Shown: piece by piece, positions 27,348-34,931 of the stretch | How positions within the stretch are numbered: position 1 is the first letter of the stretch | How the letters are laid out: each line of letters opens with the position of its first letter | Origin: Fodinicurvata halophila | Lineage (GTDB): Bacteria; Pseudomonadota; Alphaproteobacteria; Kiloniellales; DSM-21159 | Reading direction: 5' to 3' | Length of the DNA stretch: 64,000 bases | Assembly (NCBI RefSeq): GCF_042651425.1 | Contig: NZ_JBHSCW010000001.1 | Location: 558,001-622,000 of the forward strand | Program-made: the position numbers and the translations under genes | The notes under the pieces: generated by a model | Databases searched by the model: none | Told to the model about the DNA's origin: nothing | Seen by the model: only the letters and a program-made list of their open reading frames with translations

Positions 27348-27396
27348 TGTAATATTACCTACACAATTAAATGTATAATGGAAGAATAGTTCCATT
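27348..27396 (+). promoter_or_regulatory. Promoter of the ABC operon with DeoR site 2
   Basis: The 16-mer 27348-27363 begins TGTAA, ends TACA and matches site 1 at 12 of 16 positions. A consensus TATAAT lies at 27374-27379, placing the 16-mer over the -35 region. A second inverted repeat, AATGGAA-N6-TTCCATT (27377-27396), covers the expected transcription start. This layout fits repression by the nearby DeoR protein. Confidence 0.55.
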
Positions 27397-27408
27397 CCTG
27401 GAGGCAAC

Positions 27409-28512
27409 GTGAACGCCATCCCCACACTCGAGCTTGGCGACGTGACGCGGCGCTTCGGCGAACAGACTGTCTTGGACAGCATCTCGCTTGCCATTCCGCC
27501 CGGCAGCTTTACGTCTTTGCTGGGCGCCTCGGGCTGTGGAAAGTCCACAACCTTGCGAATCATGGCCGGCCTTGATCGACCGACCGCTGGCGCAGTGCGC
27601 CTGGAAGGCCGGGAAGTGAGTGCACTGACCGCGCACGAACGCAATATCGCGATGGTCTTCCAGTCCTACGCTCTCTATCCGCATCTCACAGTGGCGCAGA
27701 ACATAGCCTTACCGCTTACAATGAAAAGTCTGTCCGCCCTCGGGCGCTTGCCGCTGCTCGGCACCCTGATCCCCGGAACGGCAGCAGCACGCAAGGAGAT
27801 CCAGGCAAAAGTCTCGGCGGCCGCCGAAATGCTGGGATTAAGCCATCTGCTCGATCGCAAGCCGGGTACCCTTTCGGGCGGACAGAAACAGCGCGTCGCA
27901 CTGGGACGGGCACTGGTTCGCGATCCGGTCCTGTTCCTGTTGGATGAGCCGCTCTCCAATCTCGATGCACGTCTGCGCGTACAGATGCGGGCAGAGCTCG
28001 TAGCGCTCCATCGTCGCACCGGGAAGCCCTTCGTCTACGTAACGCACGATCAGGCCGAGGCAATGGCCATGTCCGATCAGGTGATCGTGATGATCGAGGG
28101 CCGTATCGCCCAGGCTGGCACACCACGCGAACTTTACGAACGCCCGGCCTCACTCGCCGTGGCCGAATTCGTGGGGGCTCATGCGATTAACCTGATCACA
28201 CCGCAACAAGGCGCAGGAGAGATGCACTCTTCAGCCGCGCGTGCAATCCTGGGAGTGCGACCGGAGCATGTGGTTCCTGCCCCACACGGCAGCTTCACCG
28301 CAAAACTCAGAAGCGTAGAATATCTTGGCTCTGAGATCGTACTGAGCCTGCGTACCGATCAGGGTGTCGAACTGAAATCGATCGCGCCCGGAACTTTCGA
28401 GCCACCTCTGCCGGGCGATAACGTTCGGCTGAGCTTCGATCCAACCTGCACGCACCTATTCCATCCCGAAACGGGAGCACGGATCGGCGGAGCGTCGGAA
28501 TGCCGGTCCTGA
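27409..28512 (+). CDS. Sugar-type ABC transporter ATP-binding protein (UgpC/MalK-like)
   Basis: A 367-residue ATPase starting at GTG 27409 after TGGAGG. Walker A (GASGCGKS) is at 39-46, the signature LSGGQKQ at 155-161, Walker B (LFLLDE) at 175-180, and a TOBE domain follows from about 240. An extra segment of roughly 20 residues (about 106-128, with GRLPLLGTLIPG) interrupts the helical domain after the Q-loop. It overlaps the next gene by 13 bases. It powers uptake of a sugar, polyol or glycerol-phosphate-like compound. Confidence 0.93.
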   Translation: MNAIPTLELGDVTRRFGEQTVLDSISLAIPPGSFTSLLGASGCGKSTTLRIMAGLDRPTAGAVRLEGREVSALTAHERNIAMVFQSYALYPHLTVAQNIALPLTMKSLSALGRLPLLGTLIPGTAAARKEIQAKVSAAAEMLGLSHLLDRKPGTLSGGQKQRVALGRALVRDPVLFLLDEPLSNLDARLRVQMRAELVALHRRTGKPFVYVTHDQAEAMAMSDQVIVMIEGRIAQAGTPRELYERPASLAVAEFVGAHAINLITPQQGAGEMHSSAARAILGVRPEHVVPAPHGSFTAKLRSVEYLGSEIVLSLRTDQGVELKSIAPGTFEPPLPGDNVRLSFDPTCTHLFHPETGARIGGASECRS

Positions 28513-29402
28513 CTCGCAGCCAGCGCGAAACATTGACTGATGTCTGGTTGACCGGTCCGGCAACCCTTGCGCTGCTGATCTTCATCTTCCTGCCCATCAC
28601 GATCGTCACCATTCTCTCCTTCTCGGATTATCAATTCGGTGCAGGAGACCTGAGTTGGGTCGGCTGGGAGAATTACATCACCCTCTTCACCTCGGCCATC
28701 GGACAGCGGGCGATCGTCAATACACTGATCTATGTCGCCATCGTCATACCTTTTTCGGTGGTCTTCGCACTGCTCGTTGCCATCGGTTTGCACCGGATGC
28801 TGGACTGGGCGCCAGCTCTGTCACGGATCCTGCGCACAGTGTACTTCCTGCCAGTTGCGGCGACTTTGGTGGCCATGGCCGTTGCCTGGCAGATGTTGCT
28901 GCATCCGAATCTCGGCCTGGTAAACAAGGTATTAAGCTCGCTCGGCGGCGCTCCCCAGAACTGGCTCAGTGACCGGGGGCTCGTGCTCTATACCTTGGCA
29001 GCGATCGGTGTCTGGCAGAGCGTGGGTTACAACATGGTCCTGTTCCTCGCGGGCCTCTCCGCCATCCCGAACGACCTTTACGAAGCGGCGGAAGTTGACG
29101 GGGCGGGCGGTACTTGGGCGCGATTCTGGACCGTAACCTGGCCGATGCTGGGGCCGACGACACTCTTCGTACTCGTCGTCACCGCCACCAATGCCTTCCG
29201 TGTATTTGAAACTGTCGCAACGCTGACCCGCGGGGGTCCGGCCTTCGCCTCAGAAACACTGGTATATGCGCTTTACCGCGAGGGGTTTGTCTACTTCAAG
29301 GCGGGCTACGCCAGTGCAATCACTGTGATTTTTTTCGCAATCCTCCTGACTCTGACGCTGGCGCAGATGCGCCTCGTCGAACGCAGAGTGCATTATCGAT
29401 GA
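28500..29402 (+). CDS. Sugar-type ABC transporter permease (UgpA/MalF-like)
   Basis: A 300-residue permease with six predicted helices and the EAA loop YEAAEVDGAGGTWARFWTVT (about 197-216), the ATPase docking site of CUT1 carriers. It begins inside the ATPase gene and overlaps the next permease by four bases (ATGA), so the operon is translationally coupled. Confidence 0.93.
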   Translation: MPVLTRSQRETLTDVWLTGPATLALLIFIFLPITIVTILSFSDYQFGAGDLSWVGWENYITLFTSAIGQRAIVNTLIYVAIVIPFSVVFALLVAIGLHRMLDWAPALSRILRTVYFLPVAATLVAMAVAWQMLLHPNLGLVNKVLSSLGGAPQNWLSDRGLVLYTLAAIGVWQSVGYNMVLFLAGLSAIPNDLYEAAEVDGAGGTWARFWTVTWPMLGPTTLFVLVVTATNAFRVFETVATLTRGGPAFASETLVYALYREGFVYFKAGYASAITVIFFAILLTLTLAQMRLVERRVHYR

Positions 29403-30226
29403 GCAGAAGGATGATGTCTCGTAGCGTGTCTACACTGCTCTTGCTGGCAGGAGCCACGCTGATTCTGCTGCCTTTCATCTGGATGCTCTCGCTCTCGCTG
29501 AAACCGCAGGACGAAATCTTTGCCAGCACCATCACCCTGCTCCCCTCGCGGCTGGAATGGGGAAATTACGTCAAGGCCTTCACAGAGACGAATATTCCGC
29601 TCTTCCTCTGGAATGGCTTCGTTGTGGTCGCAGGGATTCTGTTTTTTCAGCTCCTGTTCTCGATCCCCTGCGCCTTTGCCTTGGCTCAGCGGAATTTCCG
29701 ACTGCGGACCGTCGTGTTCGGACTGGTCCTGGCAGCACTTCTGGTGCCGTTCCACGTAACCGCCATACCGATCTTCCTCGGTCTGGCAGCTGTGAACCTG
29801 CTCGACAGCTACGCGGCGCTGATCCTGCCCTTCATTCCCACGGCCTTCGGCATCTTCCTGTTCCGCCAGTTCTTCGCCCAGATGTCGACGGAGCTGTTCG
29901 ATGCCGCACGGGTTGACGGCCTATCCGAAACAGCGGTGGTCTGGCGAATCGCCTTTCCCCTGGCGCTGCCCGCCGCCACGGCGTTCGCGATTTTCTCGGT
30001 GACGGCGCATTGGAATGATCTCTTCTGGCCATTGATCGCAACGACGAGCCCGGAGATCGCCACCCCACCCCGCGGCATCCTTTATTTCCGCGATCAAGAA
30101 TCGGGCGACGATGTAGGTCCGCTGATGGCCGGCGCTGTGATCATCACCGCTCCACTGGTCCTTGCCTTCCTCTTCGCACAGCGGAAGTTCATGCAAGGAC
30201 TGGCAGCAGGTGGGCTCAAGGGATGA
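29399..30226 (+). CDS. Sugar-type ABC transporter permease (UgpE/MalG-like)
   Basis: A 275-residue permease with six helices and the EAA loop (FDAARVDGLSETAVVWRIAF, about 167-186). It pairs with the preceding permease. The gene for the binding protein starts 76 bases later, so the order C-A-E-B differs from the common binding-protein-first layout. Confidence 0.93.
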   Translation: MSRRMMSRSVSTLLLLAGATLILLPFIWMLSLSLKPQDEIFASTITLLPSRLEWGNYVKAFTETNIPLFLWNGFVVVAGILFFQLLFSIPCAFALAQRNFRLRTVVFGLVLAALLVPFHVTAIPIFLGLAAVNLLDSYAALILPFIPTAFGIFLFRQFFAQMSTELFDAARVDGLSETAVVWRIAFPLALPAATAFAIFSVTAHWNDLFWPLIATTSPEIATPPRGILYFRDQESGDDVGPLMAGAVIITAPLVLAFLFAQRKFMQGLAAGGLKG

Positions 30227-30302
30227 GCAATACACAACCAAAAGTGCGGGACAGAACCCGCCAAACCTCCGACCAGAAACCAGACACAATGGAGTCCTGC
30301 AC

Positions 30303-31550
30303 ATGAGAACCCTTCTTGCCGCAACCGTATTGGCGCTGACGGCCACAAGTGCCGCTGCCCAGACCGAACTCCGCGTCCACTATGCAATTCCCACCATTTG
30401 GGCTGAGACCCAGGATGCCCTGGCTGAGGCATTCATGAAGGAACATCCGGAGGTGCGTATCGTTCTCGACGGACCCGCCGAAGGATATCCTGAAGGCGTA
30501 CAAAGACTAGTGCGCGAAAGCGTGGCGGGGACGGCCCCGGATGTAGCCTATGTCGGCTTGAACCGCTGGCGAATTCTCGAGGATCGAGACCTGATCCAAC
30601 CTCTCGATGATTTCCTTGGCGAAAATCCGGAGGCACAGGGTTACACGCCGGCGCTGCTGTCGCTGGGTCATTATCAGGACACACAATACGCTCTGGCCAC
30701 GTCTGCCTCCACCTTGGTGATGTACGTGAACCCCGACCTGGTGGAGCAAGCCGGTGGCTCGATGGAGGATTTCCCGACCACCTTCGATGGAGTGATTGAA
30801 CTGGCCGCAGACATAGACGCACTGGGAGACGGGATCGACGGCGTCTGGATCGATCGGCATGACTGGCGTTTTCAGTCGCTTCTCGGTTCCTACGGCGGCC
30901 TGCCGATGAATGCGGACGAGACGGATATAACCTTCGACGATGAGGCTGGCATCGCTGCGGCCACGCTCTATCAGCGCTTCGCTGAAGAGGCAGGCATGCC
31001 CTCCTATACCGATTCCGATGCGCGACAGGCCTTTCCTGCGGGTACGCTCGGCATCATGTTCGAAAGCTCTTCCCTTCAAACCCGGTTCGAGCAAGGGGCT
31101 GGCGACAATTTCGAGGTTACGGTTCGCCCCTTGCCGATCGCTGCCGAAGATCCCTCGAACGTCTGGTTCCCAACCGGGGGGTCGGCGATCGTGATGTTGA
31201 CCGAGGACCCCGAAAAACAACAGGCCGCCTGGGACTATATCTCGTTTGTCACAGGCCCCGAGGGGCAGCGGATCATTGTCGAGAACACCGGTTATGCACC
31301 GGCAAACGCCCAAGTGCTCGAGGATCGGACGTATCTGGGCTCCTACTATGACAAGAATGAGAACGCTCGCATTGCGCACACGCAAGTCGCGCAGTATGCC
31401 GGTCCCTGGTACAGTTTCCCTGGCCCCGAGGGCGTAGCTGTGACCGACATGATCGCCGCCGCCATGGTCGATATCACCGAAGGTGCAGATCCCGAGGCCA
31501 GGGTCAAGGAACTGGCCCAAACGCTGCGTATGCAATTGGGCATGGAATAA
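30303..31550 (+). CDS. Sugar-type ABC transporter substrate-binding protein (UgpB-like)
   Basis: A 415-residue periplasmic binding protein. The start ATG 30303 follows TGGAG and gives a signal peptide (about 1-20, ending SAAAQ); the longer frame runs into the permease gene. The family-1 fold is shown by the LVRESVAGTAPDVAYVG segment near residue 65 and FPTGGSAIVML near 282. Many acidic residues are seen. It is the last gene of the operon and ends at a strong terminator. Confidence 0.93.
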   Translation: MRTLLAATVLALTATSAAAQTELRVHYAIPTIWAETQDALAEAFMKEHPEVRIVLDGPAEGYPEGVQRLVRESVAGTAPDVAYVGLNRWRILEDRDLIQPLDDFLGENPEAQGYTPALLSLGHYQDTQYALATSASTLVMYVNPDLVEQAGGSMEDFPTTFDGVIELAADIDALGDGIDGVWIDRHDWRFQSLLGSYGGLPMNADETDITFDDEAGIAAATLYQRFAEEAGMPSYTDSDARQAFPAGTLGIMFESSSLQTRFEQGAGDNFEVTVRPLPIAAEDPSNVWFPTGGSAIVMLTEDPEKQQAAWDYISFVTGPEGQRIIVENTGYAPANAQVLEDRTYLGSYYDKNENARIAHTQVAQYAGPWYSFPGPEGVAVTDMIAAAMVDITEGADPEARVKELAQTLRMQLGME

Positions 31551-31555
31551 ACGCA

Positions 31556-31589
31556 GGAAACGGCGGCCCTAGTTAGGGCCGCCGTTTCC
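31556..31589. terminator. Strong intrinsic terminator after the ABC operon
   Basis: A perfect 15-bp stem (31556-31570 with 31575-31589) closes an AGTT loop and is followed by TTCTTC. It starts six bases after the binding-protein stop. It may also end minus-strand transcripts from the dsbB-like gene. Confidence 0.85.
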
Positions 31590-31686
31590 TTCTTCATTCA
31601 GCTTACGGTATACGTCCTTCCCGAAGAAACCTTGGCTCGCAGCTCCCAAGCGGGTGTCTCGACTCGCTGCCTTCGAACCTGAACGT

Positions 31687-32256
31687 CTAACTCTCGTCCA
31701 GCAGCTCGTAGCTCTCGGGATTGTCGGGACAGAGGCCGAATTTACACTCCGCGAAGGTGGAGCCCGCATTGATCAGGGTCAGCAGCGAGAAGCAGAACAG
31801 CGCCACGATGCCCAGCCCGGTCGCGCCGCGCCACCCCACGCGCTTGGCCATGCCGGGCGTGGGCCGGAACTGGTCCTCGAACAATAGCAGCAGGGCACAG
31901 GCCAGGATGATCAGGCAGAAGGCGATCAGGGCCCAAGTATAGAAGTGCAGTCCGAAAAGCGCGTCCCCGTAGGTGCCGCTGCCGGGCACGATGTGCAGCA
32001 GGATCTGGCGTGTCGCCACACCAGCGCCGACGCACGCCCCCAGGATTGCGACCCCGTAATGGCTGGGCTGTGGCCCGAACAGGATGTTGAGCGCGAAACC
32101 GAAACCCGCCAGGACGAATCCGACCCGCTGCAACAGGCAAAGCGGACAGGGCAGGTCGCCCTGGGTGAACTGATCCACGAACGCGAAGGTCAGGATGCCG
32201 GCGATTCCAAGCAGGATAAGCGCATTCAGCTGGCGAGCCATTTCCGGGGAGATCAT
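31687..32256 (-). CDS. DsbB-like disulfide bond protein with C-terminal cysteine pair
   Basis: A 189-residue membrane protein. The start ATG 32256 follows GAGGA. The quinone-linked DsbB motif CPLC is at Cys37-Cys40 in the first periplasmic loop. Five helices are likely (about 11-29, 45-61, 67-90, 106-126, 146-165). The second periplasmic loop (91-105) contains no cysteine, whereas classical DsbB has its other redox pair there. Instead Cys171 and Cys176 lie in a tail after the fifth helix, which should be periplasmic. It probably oxidises a thiol-oxidase partner. It follows the DUF5993 gene by ten bases. Confidence 0.86.
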   Translation of the reverse strand: MISPEMARQLNALILLGIAGILTFAFVDQFTQGDLPCPLCLLQRVGFVLAGFGFALNILFGPQPSHYGVAILGACVGAGVATRQILLHIVPGSGTYGDALFGLHFYTWALIAFCLIILACALLLLFEDQFRPTPGMAKRVGWRGATGLGIVALFCFSLLTLINAGSTFAECKFGLCPDNPESYELLDES

Positions 32257-32266
32257 GGAGCTGTCC

Positions 32267-32422
32267 TCACCACTGCAGCGAAAGCGTATCGGTTGCATGC
32301 ATGGCAAAAAGACCAAGGGTGATCAGCAGGCTCAGCGCCCAGAGCCCGATCCCCAGTTCCCGCTGGTTGCCGGACAGGGCGATCAGCCCGGCAAAAAGCA
32401 ATAGGAACGGCAGCACCATCAT
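32267..32422 (-). CDS. DUF5993 small membrane protein
   Basis: The 51-residue product is very hydrophobic: MMVLPFLLLFAG, a short polar turn (GNQRELG), a second helix and a tail ending HATDTLSLQW. This pattern and its place directly upstream of a dsbB-type gene match the DUF5993 microprotein family. The stop is ten bases before the dsbB-like start, so the two form a unit. It may assist the DsbB-like protein in the membrane; the role is unknown. The first of two adjacent ATGs was used. Confidence 0.75.
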   Translation of the reverse strand: MMVLPFLLLFAGLIALSGNQRELGIGLWALSLLITLGLFAMHATDTLSLQW

Positions 32423-32662
32423 GAGTTCAAATCCCCGTCTGTTCCGAACAGCCTTTTTATGGATCAGGATCTTATCGGATACGTCGGCTGCGATCCCTTT
32501 CGCCTAACACAGCGGACACCGCCTGTCATGGAGACATTTTCCCGGCCCCGCAGACGGCCCGGCCAGTCGCCAATCCGACGGGGAGATCCCGTCGAATGAC
32601 GGAACCTCCCTGTCCGGGTTTCTTGATGACTGGCCCGTATGACCTCCCTGCTCAGGCGGTCC

Positions 32663-34699
32663 TCAGGCGGCTCGGACGTTCTTCAGGAAGTCGTCGACCC
32701 CCTTCTGCAGCTGCCCGGCGGTCTCGCCCAGCTGGCGGGCGCTGGAGAGCACCTGCTCGGCCGCCGAGCCACCCTCGGCCGCCGCCTGGCTGACCTGCTC
32801 GATGGCGCTGGAGACCTCGTTGGTGCCCTCGGCCGCCTGCTGGACGTTGCGGGTGATCTCGCCGGTCGCCGCGTCCTGCTCCTCCATCGAGGCCGCAATC
32901 GTGCTGGCGATCTCCTGGCTCTCGCGGATTCGAGCGCTGATCTTGCCGATAGCCTCGACGGTTTCGCTGGTAACCCCCTGCATCTCCGAGATCTGCTGTG
33001 AAATCTCCTCGGTGGCCTTGGCGGTCTGGTTGGCCAGGTTCTTGACTTCCGAGGCCACCACGGCAAAGCCCTTGCCGGCCTCGCCAGCCCGCGCCGCCTC
33101 GATGGTGGCGTTCAGTGCCAGCAGGTTCGTCTGCTCGGCAATGTCCTGGATCAGCTTCACCACGTCACCGATCTTCTCGGCCGAACCGGCCAGGACATTC
33201 ACGGTCTCCGAGGTGCGATCGGCATCTTCCACGGCGGAATCGGCAGTCTTTGCGGATGTGGAGACCTGCTGGCTGATCTCGCGGATGGAGGCCGCCATCT
33301 CCTCGGCCGCCGTGGCGACCGTCTGCACGTTGGACGAGGCCTGGACCGACGAGGCCGAGACACTGGCCGCCTGGGAGTTGGTCTCCTCGGCCGAGGAGGT
33401 CATGGTCTGCGCCGCGGCCTCCAGCTCGTTGGCCATGGAGCCGATGGCCTGCACCATCTGGCCCACCGTCTCCTCGAAGCGGTCCGCCATGGCGTTCATG
33501 GCCTGCTGCTTCTCCTCCTCGGCACGCTGCTGCTGGGCTTCGGCCTCGGCCTCCATTTCCTTGTTGCGGATCAGGTTATCCTTGAAGACCTGGACCGACC
33601 CGGCCATCTGGCCGATCTCGTCACGCTGGCCGATCGCAGGGATCTCCACCGACAGGTCGCCCTCGGCCAGTGTGTCCATGGTGCCCGTCATCGCCTTGAC
33701 CGGACGGGTGATGACCCGTGCGATCAGCCAGGCAACGATCAGTCCCAGGATGACCGCACCCACTGTCAGCGCCAGCGAGAGTTGCTCTGCAAGCGTGGAC
33801 TGGGCCTCCGCCGCCTCGGCCACCTGGACTTGTTCCGCCTTGGCCATGTCACTTATGTCCGTGGCCAGGGCCATGTTCTCCTCTCCAAGTGCCGTCATCT
33901 CGGCAAACTGTTCGTTGATCCTGTCGAGCGTTTCCGCCAAGCGCGAAAAACCGTTCTCATAGCCCTGCAGCATGGAGATGGTGGATTCGATCCGCTCCGG
34001 CTGGCCCTGGACAAGAGTGGATTCGGCCAGTGTGCCCAGGCGGTCGCGCAGATCGGGCAGCAGCTCCAGCACCTCATCCCGATCGGCGGTATCCTCGCCC
34101 TGCAGATAGCGTGCAGCCACGGTGCGCAGCATCTGGAAGTCGTTGTTGACACCGGCAATGATCCCGATGTTGCGCAGGTTCTCGCCGGCAACCTCCTCTT
34201 CCTGCAACTCCGTGATGCTGGCACGTGCCTGCGCCCCCAGGGTGTTCAGGGTAGCCGCGATGATGGAATCCCGCTGCTTGCGCAGGCTGACGAAATATTC
34301 GAAGAGATCGCTGTAGCTCCGCTGGTTGCTCAGGATCTGCTGAACCTTTTCCTGGTTGGCCTCGGTCTGCATCGATCCCTGGGCCGCCTCGAAATCCTCC
34401 TGCACTTTCTGATCCGCGGCTCGAAAGGCCTCGACATCTGTGGTCTCACCAGAGTTCATGAAGCTTGTCACGGCCAGGCGCGCGCGGACGAGATCCGACT
34501 GTGCTTCCGCCGTCAGTTCGGCAATCTCTCCCTGTTGCGAATAGGCTTCCAGGCTGTCCGAACCCCGCTTCGAGCTCAGGAAGGAGATGGCGCCCAGCGC
34601 CGCCATCAGGACCAGGACGATGGTAAAGCCGGTAAAGATCTTCGTGCCGATCTTGAGGTTGGCAAAAAATCCGGAACGGGAGGCTGTCTTCTCACTCAT
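32663..34699 (-). CDS. Methyl-accepting chemotaxis protein (receptor 1)
   Basis: A 678-residue transmembrane chemoreceptor. TM1 is at 22-44, an all-helical periplasmic sensor at about 45-306, TM2 at 307-329, HAMP at about 330-385 and the MCP signalling coiled coil from about 430 to the end. The hairpin tip has the conserved VVASEVKNLANQTA segment. The sensor size suggests a helical bimodular (HBM-like) domain, which in characterised cases binds organic acids. No C-terminal CheR-tether pentapeptide is seen. It is a tandem paralogue of the next receptor, with near-identical signalling halves. Confidence 0.93.
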   Translation of the reverse strand: MSEKTASRSGFFANLKIGTKIFTGFTIVLVLMAALGAISFLSSKRGSDSLEAYSQQGEIAELTAEAQSDLVRARLAVTSFMNSGETTDVEAFRAADQKVQEDFEAAQGSMQTEANQEKVQQILSNQRSYSDLFEYFVSLRKQRDSIIAATLNTLGAQARASITELQEEEVAGENLRNIGIIAGVNNDFQMLRTVAARYLQGEDTADRDEVLELLPDLRDRLGTLAESTLVQGQPERIESTISMLQGYENGFSRLAETLDRINEQFAEMTALGEENMALATDISDMAKAEQVQVAEAAEAQSTLAEQLSLALTVGAVILGLIVAWLIARVITRPVKAMTGTMDTLAEGDLSVEIPAIGQRDEIGQMAGSVQVFKDNLIRNKEMEAEAEAQQQRAEEEKQQAMNAMADRFEETVGQMVQAIGSMANELEAAAQTMTSSAEETNSQAASVSASSVQASSNVQTVATAAEEMAASIREISQQVSTSAKTADSAVEDADRTSETVNVLAGSAEKIGDVVKLIQDIAEQTNLLALNATIEAARAGEAGKGFAVVASEVKNLANQTAKATEEISQQISEMQGVTSETVEAIGKISARIRESQEIASTIAASMEEQDAATGEITRNVQQAAEGTNEVSSAIEQVSQAAAEGGSAAEQVLSSARQLGETAGQLQKGVDDFLKNVRAA

Positions 34700-34863
34700 G
34701 TTCTTTTGGCCTATTTCAGAAAGGGATAACTCAGCTTGAGAATGGCAAATGAAACCTTTTGAAATGGTTAAGTGCGGGAAGTTCCCCTAACGCGTGTGGC
34801 GCCGGGCCTGCGTCCGTCCTCTTTCGGGAAACGGATTCGCCCGCACATCGGCGATGAACGGAA

Positions 34864-34889
34864 AAGGGCCCCGCCGAACGGCAGGGCCC
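34864..34889 (-). terminator. Terminator after receptor 2
   Basis: Read on the minus strand, AGGGCCC pairs with GGGCCCT around a GC-rich inner stem and is followed by four T. It lies 42-68 bases beyond the receptor 2 stop and before receptor 1, so the paralogues are separately terminated. Confidence 0.65.
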
Positions 34890-34931
34890 TCTCTTGGCTG
34901 CAAAGCACGCAGCGGCTGTGGCTATCCGCCC

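Noticed and set aside
32577..32593. GACGGG-N5-CCCGTC hairpin after receptor 1
   Set aside because: It is short, without a T-run on the receptor strand; not enough to call a terminator.
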